Source: JASHUC01 sp035523875 | GTDB taxonomy: Bacteria > Pseudomonadota > Gammaproteobacteria > Steroidobacterales > Steroidobacteraceae | Length of the DNA stretch: 64,000 bases | Assembly (NCBI GenBank): GCA_035523875.1 | Contig: DATKPY010000012.1 | Span: 13,380 to 77,379, forward strand | Direction: 5' to 3' | Shown here: positions 60,294-64,000 of the stretch, in pieces | Numbering within the stretch: the stretch's first letter is position 1 | Layout of the letters: each line of letters begins with the position of its first letter | Position numbers and translations under genes: made by a program | The notes under the pieces: model-generated | Seen by the model: the letters and a program-made list of their open reading frames with translations, nothing else | Told to the model about the DNA's origin: nothing | Databases searched by the model: none

Positions 60294-61036
60294 CTCGCGA
60301 CGCCGAGTTGGAAGCGTACTGGCGCGAATCGCGCGGCTGGGACAACGACCGGCTCGCGCGCCTGCAGCGCACCGAGCGGCGCGCGTGGTGGACGGCGGCG
60401 GCCGGGTGGCTCTGCGCCATGTCGTGCGCCGGCGCGGTGGCGGCGCTCATGCCGCTCAAGCAGATCGCCCCATTCATGGTGAGGGTAGATAACTCGACTG
60501 GCATCGTCGACGTGGTCCCGCTCGCGGCGGGCCGAATGGATCCGGGAGAGCTCGTCACACGCTACCTGCTCAGCCATTACGTCACGACTTGCGAGCGGTT
60601 CATTCTGGCGACGGCCGAGAGCGACTACGAGGAGTGCGGCGCGTTCCATTCGGCGCTGCGCAATCAGCTCTGGTATGCGCAGTGGAATCGAGCCAATCCG
60701 TCCTCGCCGCTCAACCTCTACAAGGACGGGACCACCGTTCGGGCGACCGTGGTATCGGTGAGCTTCTTCAGGCGTGCGAGCGGACTCGGCGATCTCGCGC
60801 AGGTGCGCTACGTCAAGCGTCTGCGGCGCGCCGATGGACCCGCGGAGGAAGTCACCCACTGGATCGCGACCGTCCAGTATGCGTATGGGGAGCCGTCCCA
60901 GGACTTGCGCACGCGCAGTCTCAATCCGCTCGGATTCCGGGTGCTCGACTTTCGTCCGGAACCGGAAGTCATCGGGGAAGCGGGCGCCGTAGGCGGCGTG
61001 CATCCGTTGCCGGCGGCACGAGGAGCACTTCGATGA
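60290..61036 (+). CDS. virB8: VirB8-type T4SS protein
   Basis: 248 residues with an N-terminal cytoplasmic region, one span (about residues 34-54) and a periplasmic NTF2-like domain with LVTRYLLSHYVTTCERF and YVKRLRRADG. It nucleates inner-membrane complex assembly and contacts VirB9/VirB10. It overlaps the virB7-like and virB9 genes by 4 nt each. Confidence 0.9.
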   Translation: MTRDAELEAYWRESRGWDNDRLARLQRTERRAWWTAAAGWLCAMSCAGAVAALMPLKQIAPFMVRVDNSTGIVDVVPLAAGRMDPGELVTRYLLSHYVTTCERFILATAESDYEECGAFHSALRNQLWYAQWNRANPSSPLNLYKDGTTVRATVVSVSFFRRASGLGDLAQVRYVKRLRRADGPAEEVTHWIATVQYAYGEPSQDLRTRSLNPLGFRVLDFRPEPEVIGEAGAVGGVHPLPAARGALR

Positions 61037-61872
61037 GCACTCATCCGCAGCGGCCGAGGCATTGCGCCGCCTCCTTTCTTGCATCGCTCGCCCTGATCGC
61101 GCTCGGCGCCGGTCGCGCGGGTGCCGAGGTCTACCCCTCCCGGAGCGATGGAGATCCGAGGGTTCGCACGGCGCTCTACGACGCCGACCAGGTCTACCGC
61201 ATTCATGGCTTCGTCGGCTATGAGATCGACATCGAATTCCAGGCGGGCGAGTCGTTCGTAGGCCTCGCCGCCGGAGACATTGAAGGACTCTCGTTCGTCG
61301 CGCGGGACAACCATCTGTTTCTCAAGCCACGCGTGGCATCGGTCGGAACCAACATCACGGTCCTCACGACTCGGCGTCATTACCAATTCGACTACACCGC
61401 GACCGCAAGGCGGCCCGACCCGCAGGATCCCGAGCTTCTCTACACCGTGCGCTTTCTTTACCCCGTGCCGGCACAAGCGAGCGTGCAGGCCGCACGCGCG
61501 CTCATCGAGAACCGGCTGGCTGCCGCCAACGCCGCCCGCGCGCAGAACCTCGACTACTGGTATTGCGGGGCGCCGGAGCTTCGACCCGTCGCGGCTTCGG
61601 ACGACGGTGTGCATACGCGCCTGCGCTTCAGTGCGCACGCCGAGTTGCCTGCGCTGTTCGTGCGCAACGACGATGGCAGCGAGTCGCTCATCAACTTCAA
61701 CATGGAGGGCGAAGACGTGATCATCCATCGGGTCGCGCGCCGCTTCGTGCTCAGACGCGGCGCGCTCACGGGCTGCATCGTGAACAAGGGCTATACCGGC
61801 ACGGGCGAGCGGCTGACATCGGGCACCGTCTCCAGGGATGTCGAACGGGTGCGCAGGGAGCCCTCGCCGTGA
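61033..61872 (+). CDS. virB9: VirB9/CagX-type outer-membrane complex protein
   Basis: 279 residues with a signal peptide (FLASLALIALGAGRAGA) and the VirB9 hallmarks: GYEIDIEFQAGE, NTNITVLT-like GTNITVLTTRR, and the C-terminal LRFSAHAELPALFVRNDDG followed by EGEDVIIHRVARRFVLRRG. It forms the outer ring of the core complex with VirB7 and VirB10. The long in-frame extension upstream lies in virB8 and is excluded. Confidence 0.92.
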   Translation: MSTHPQRPRHCAASFLASLALIALGAGRAGAEVYPSRSDGDPRVRTALYDADQVYRIHGFVGYEIDIEFQAGESFVGLAAGDIEGLSFVARDNHLFLKPRVASVGTNITVLTTRRHYQFDYTATARRPDPQDPELLYTVRFLYPVPAQASVQAARALIENRLAAANAARAQNLDYWYCGAPELRPVAASDDGVHTRLRFSAHAELPALFVRNDDGSESLINFNMEGEDVIIHRVARRFVLRRGALTGCIVNKGYTGTGERLTSGTVSRDVERVRREPSP

Positions 61873-63197
61873 GGCTGTTCGCGCGCGCAAGATCGGGAAC
61901 CGAGACCGGCTCTCCGCACTCCGCTCGCGAGGCCACCCCGGGAGGGGGCTTCGAGCCTCTGGATGTCGAGCGCGGCACTGCCAGTGTGCACCGTCTGCGA
62001 TCGCTCGAGTCACGGCTGAGCAGCCTCATGGCGGTGGGGCTCGTGTGCATCCTCGGTTGTGCGCTGCTCGGCTGGTACTACAGCGCGATGCTGCGCAGAC
62101 CGGGCGTGCGTCCGCTCGCGGGCGGCGCGGCGCGGAGTCGCAGCGTTGCGGAGATGTTCCTTCCACCGCTCGGACCCGTCGAGCCGCCGGCGGAGAAGGG
62201 TACCACCTCCGCGAGCGCGACCGTGCACGTTGCAGATGCCTCATCGAGCGCCGCGGCGCCGCTGCTTCCGCGGCCCGTGCCGGAGGATCCGGTGCTGACC
62301 GCGACACAGGAAAGCCCGGCGTCCTGGCCGGCTTCTCACGGGAGCGATCAAGCGATCGAAGCGGCCCGCGCATATCACCTTGACCCTCATCAGACGCGCC
62401 TTGAGCGGCAGCTTTCCGGGCCGGTATTTGCGCGCGAGATCGACACATCACCGTCGAGCGCGGCTCCAGTCGCGGATGCGACTGCCGCCGTCGCGCCCGT
62501 GGATTCTGCGCCGGGATCCGACGGGCCAGGCGCCGCGGCGACTCGCCTGAGCGACACGCGCGCCGATCCGCTCGACCGACTGCTCATCCCCACGGTCACC
62601 CCGACGGTCAGTGCTCGAGTACTGCCGACGCAGCGCCTCCTGCTCGCGAAGGGGGCGTTCATCGATTGCACACTCGAGACGGCAATCGACTCGACGCTGC
62701 CGGGGATGACGACCTGCATCACGGCGACCGATACGTTCAGCAGCGACGGTGAAGTGGTGCTTCTCGAGCGCGGCTCGAAGCTGATCGGTGAGACGCGTGG
62801 AGAGGTGGCGCAGGGCGCAGCGCGGGTATTCGTCTTGTGGACCGAGGCGCGGACCCCCTCAGGAGTCGTGATTCCGCTTGCCTCCCCGGGCACCGACGAG
62901 CTCGGCCGTTCAGGCCTAGCCGGGCAGGTCGACCGACACTTCTGGCAGCGCTTCGGCGCCGCCGTCCTCATCTCGATCATCGGTGCCGGATCGGAGTATG
63001 CGACGCAGTCTGGCAACGGCACGGTCATCTACGATCCGAGTGCGACCGAGAATGTCACCGCAGAGGTGCTCAAGGGAACCCTCAACATCCCGCCGACGGT
63101 CGTCAAGAACCAAGGCGATCGCATCCAAGTGCTCGTGGCCCGCGATCTCGATTTCCGCGCGGTCTACGAACTGCGCGCGACCGACCCGTCGCGCTAA
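61869..63197 (+). CDS. virB10: VirB10/TraB-type T4SS core protein
   Basis: 442 residues: a cytoplasmic N-terminus, a single span near residues 57-76 (VGLVCILGCALLGWYYS), a Pro/Ala/Ser-rich periplasmic linker, and the C-terminal beta-barrel domain with LLAKGAFIDCTLETAIDST, GRSGLAGQVDRHFWQRFGA and NIPPTVVKNQGDRI, all VirB10 signatures. It spans both membranes and transduces ATPase energy. GTG start overlaps virB9 by 4 nt. Confidence 0.93.
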   Translation: MRLFARARSGTETGSPHSAREATPGGGFEPLDVERGTASVHRLRSLESRLSSLMAVGLVCILGCALLGWYYSAMLRRPGVRPLAGGAARSRSVAEMFLPPLGPVEPPAEKGTTSASATVHVADASSSAAAPLLPRPVPEDPVLTATQESPASWPASHGSDQAIEAARAYHLDPHQTRLERQLSGPVFAREIDTSPSSAAPVADATAAVAPVDSAPGSDGPGAAATRLSDTRADPLDRLLIPTVTPTVSARVLPTQRLLLAKGAFIDCTLETAIDSTLPGMTTCITATDTFSSDGEVVLLERGSKLIGETRGEVAQGAARVFVLWTEARTPSGVVIPLASPGTDELGRSGLAGQVDRHFWQRFGAAVLISIIGAGSEYATQSGNGTVIYDPSATENVTAEVLKGTLNIPPTVVKNQGDRIQVLVARDLDFRAVYELRATDPSR

Positions 63198-63220
63198 AGG
63201 TCTACCGAGGGTAGCGCTCA

Positions 63221-64000
63221 GTGAGCGATTTCTCGACGCTCGAGCTGACGCTCCGGCCGCTGCGTCCCCTGCTCGCCGATCAGGAGGTGACCGAACTGTG
63301 CATCAACCGCCCCGGAGAGGCCTTCCTCGAGACCGGCACAGGTTGGCGCAGGACGACGGTCGAATTCGCCGACTTCGACTGGTGCCTGCGCCTCGCCAAG
63401 CTGGTCGCAAACTCCACCTCCCAGAGGATCGACGAGCAGTCGCCGCTCCTCACGGCAGCGCTGCCGAGCGGTGAGCGCATCCAGATCGTCATACCGCCCG
63501 CCACCACGGCACGCACCGTCGCGCTCACGATCCGGCGTCCCTCGAGCGAGCAGTGGTCGCTCGCGGAGCTTGCGCGCCGCGGGATCTTCCGCGCGACGCG
63601 TCGCGCGGGTGAGGCCCTCGAAGAATCCGATACCGAGCTCTTGCGGCTCCTGGCTGCGCACGACTACGAGCGATTCATGCGACTCGCAATCCTCAGTCGC
63701 AAGAACATCATCGTTTCCGGTCCAACGGGATCGGGCAAGACCACGTGGACCAAGGCGCTGGTGCGGGAGATTCCGACAGAGGAGCGGCTCATCACGATCG
63801 AGGATGCGAGAGAGCTCGTGCTCGACGGCCACCCCAACCACGTTCGGCTCTACTACAGCAAGGACGATCAGGGGCTCGCGCGCGTGACGCCGAAGCAGCT
63901 GTTGGAATGCTGTCTGCGCATGAAGCCGGATCGGATCCTGCTCGCGGAGCTGCGCTCCGAGGAGGCATTCGACTACCTGCGCAACGTCAACTCGGGGCAT
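63221..64000 (+). CDS. virB11: VirB11 T4SS ATPase (3' end outside window)
   Basis: The first 260 codons of the hexameric traffic ATPase. The N-terminal domain has VTELCINRPGEAF, and Walker A GPTGSGKT stands near residue 168. An Asp/Glu box follows (TIEDARELVLDGHPN). The Walker-B-like LLAELRSEEAFDYLR and the start of the His box (NVNSGH) are the last visible residues. It switches the T4SS between pilus assembly and substrate transfer. GTG 63221 is chosen. Confidence 0.93.
   Translation, partial: MSDFSTLELTLRPLRPLLADQEVTELCINRPGEAFLETGTGWRRTTVEFADFDWCLRLAKLVANSTSQRIDEQSPLLTAALPSGERIQIVIPPATTARTVALTIRRPSSEQWSLAELARRGIFRATRRAGEALEESDTELLRLLAAHDYERFMRLAILSRKNIIVSGPTGSGKTTWTKALVREIPTEERLITIEDARELVLDGHPNHVRLYYSKDDQGLARVTPKQLLECCLRMKPDRILLAELRSEEAFDYLRNVNSGH

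Overview
The window is a 64 kb stretch of a high-GC Gram-negative chromosome. Start codons are ATG, GTG or TTG, often behind GGAGG-type ribosome sites. Many neighbours overlap by 4 nt (ATGA or GTGA). Secreted proteins carry Sec or lipoprotein signals. A Kdp ATPase, an Entner-Doudoroff operon, an LPG-synthase/HpnL-like membrane protein and a VirB-type T4SS point to a proteobacterium. The mix of tannase, GH3 glucosidase, tandem secreted SnoaL proteins and AAHS transport resembles Steroidobacterales/Nevskiales-type Gammaproteobacteria, but that placement is inference. No stretch longer than about 300 nt lacks a gene, and I saw no IS element, integrase, rRNA or CRISPR array.

Layout. 1-5577 (minus): edd-eda-pyc, glucose breakdown to pyruvate coupled to anaplerotic carboxylation; pyc runs off the left edge. 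5844-7983: GNAT, YCII-type protein, and a DMT exporter with a His-rich tail. 8122-12238 (plus): tightly overlapping FAH hydrolase, methylmalonate-semialdehyde dehydrogenase, ATP-grasp ligase and methyltransferase. 12274-16424: aldo/keto reductase, three tandem secreted SnoaL-like paralogues and a secreted protein of unknown function. 16640-21968: carboxylesterase-GH3 beta-glucosidase operon and a convergent LacI regulator; a LacI-type operator lies just downstream of a good esterase promoter. 22065-28647: ring-cleaving VOC dioxygenase, MscS-like channel, then alcohol dehydrogenase, an unknown small protein, PhzF-like isomerase and CofD (F420 pathway).

28717-36880 is a complete kdpFABCDE operon preceded by a 30-codon membrane micro-ORF. 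Facing it on the minus strand is ivd-gntR-dgkA-kdpD2 (42197 to 37135), so a second, divergent KdpD converges on the first. A perfect 17-bp palindrome between ivd and the divergent biotin carboxylase-biotin carrier gene (42303) is a good candidate operator for the GntR protein. 44418-47959: AAHS transporter, membrane-anchored phosphatase-fold pseudoenzyme, peroxiredoxin and secreted methyltransferase-like protein. A tRNA-Ala(CGC) follows at 48089, with a recognisable promoter and a response-regulator remnant just downstream.

48439-55118: tannase-family esterase, LPG-synthase/HpnL-like membrane protein, PAS-GGDEF-EAL c-di-GMP protein (probable TTG start) and a DUF1614 membrane protein. 55276-64000 is a compact virB2-virB11 cluster, including a 57-codon VirB7-like lipoprotein; virB11 runs off the right edge. 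No relaxase, coupling protein or virB1 is visible, so whether it conjugates DNA or secretes effectors cannot be told from this window.
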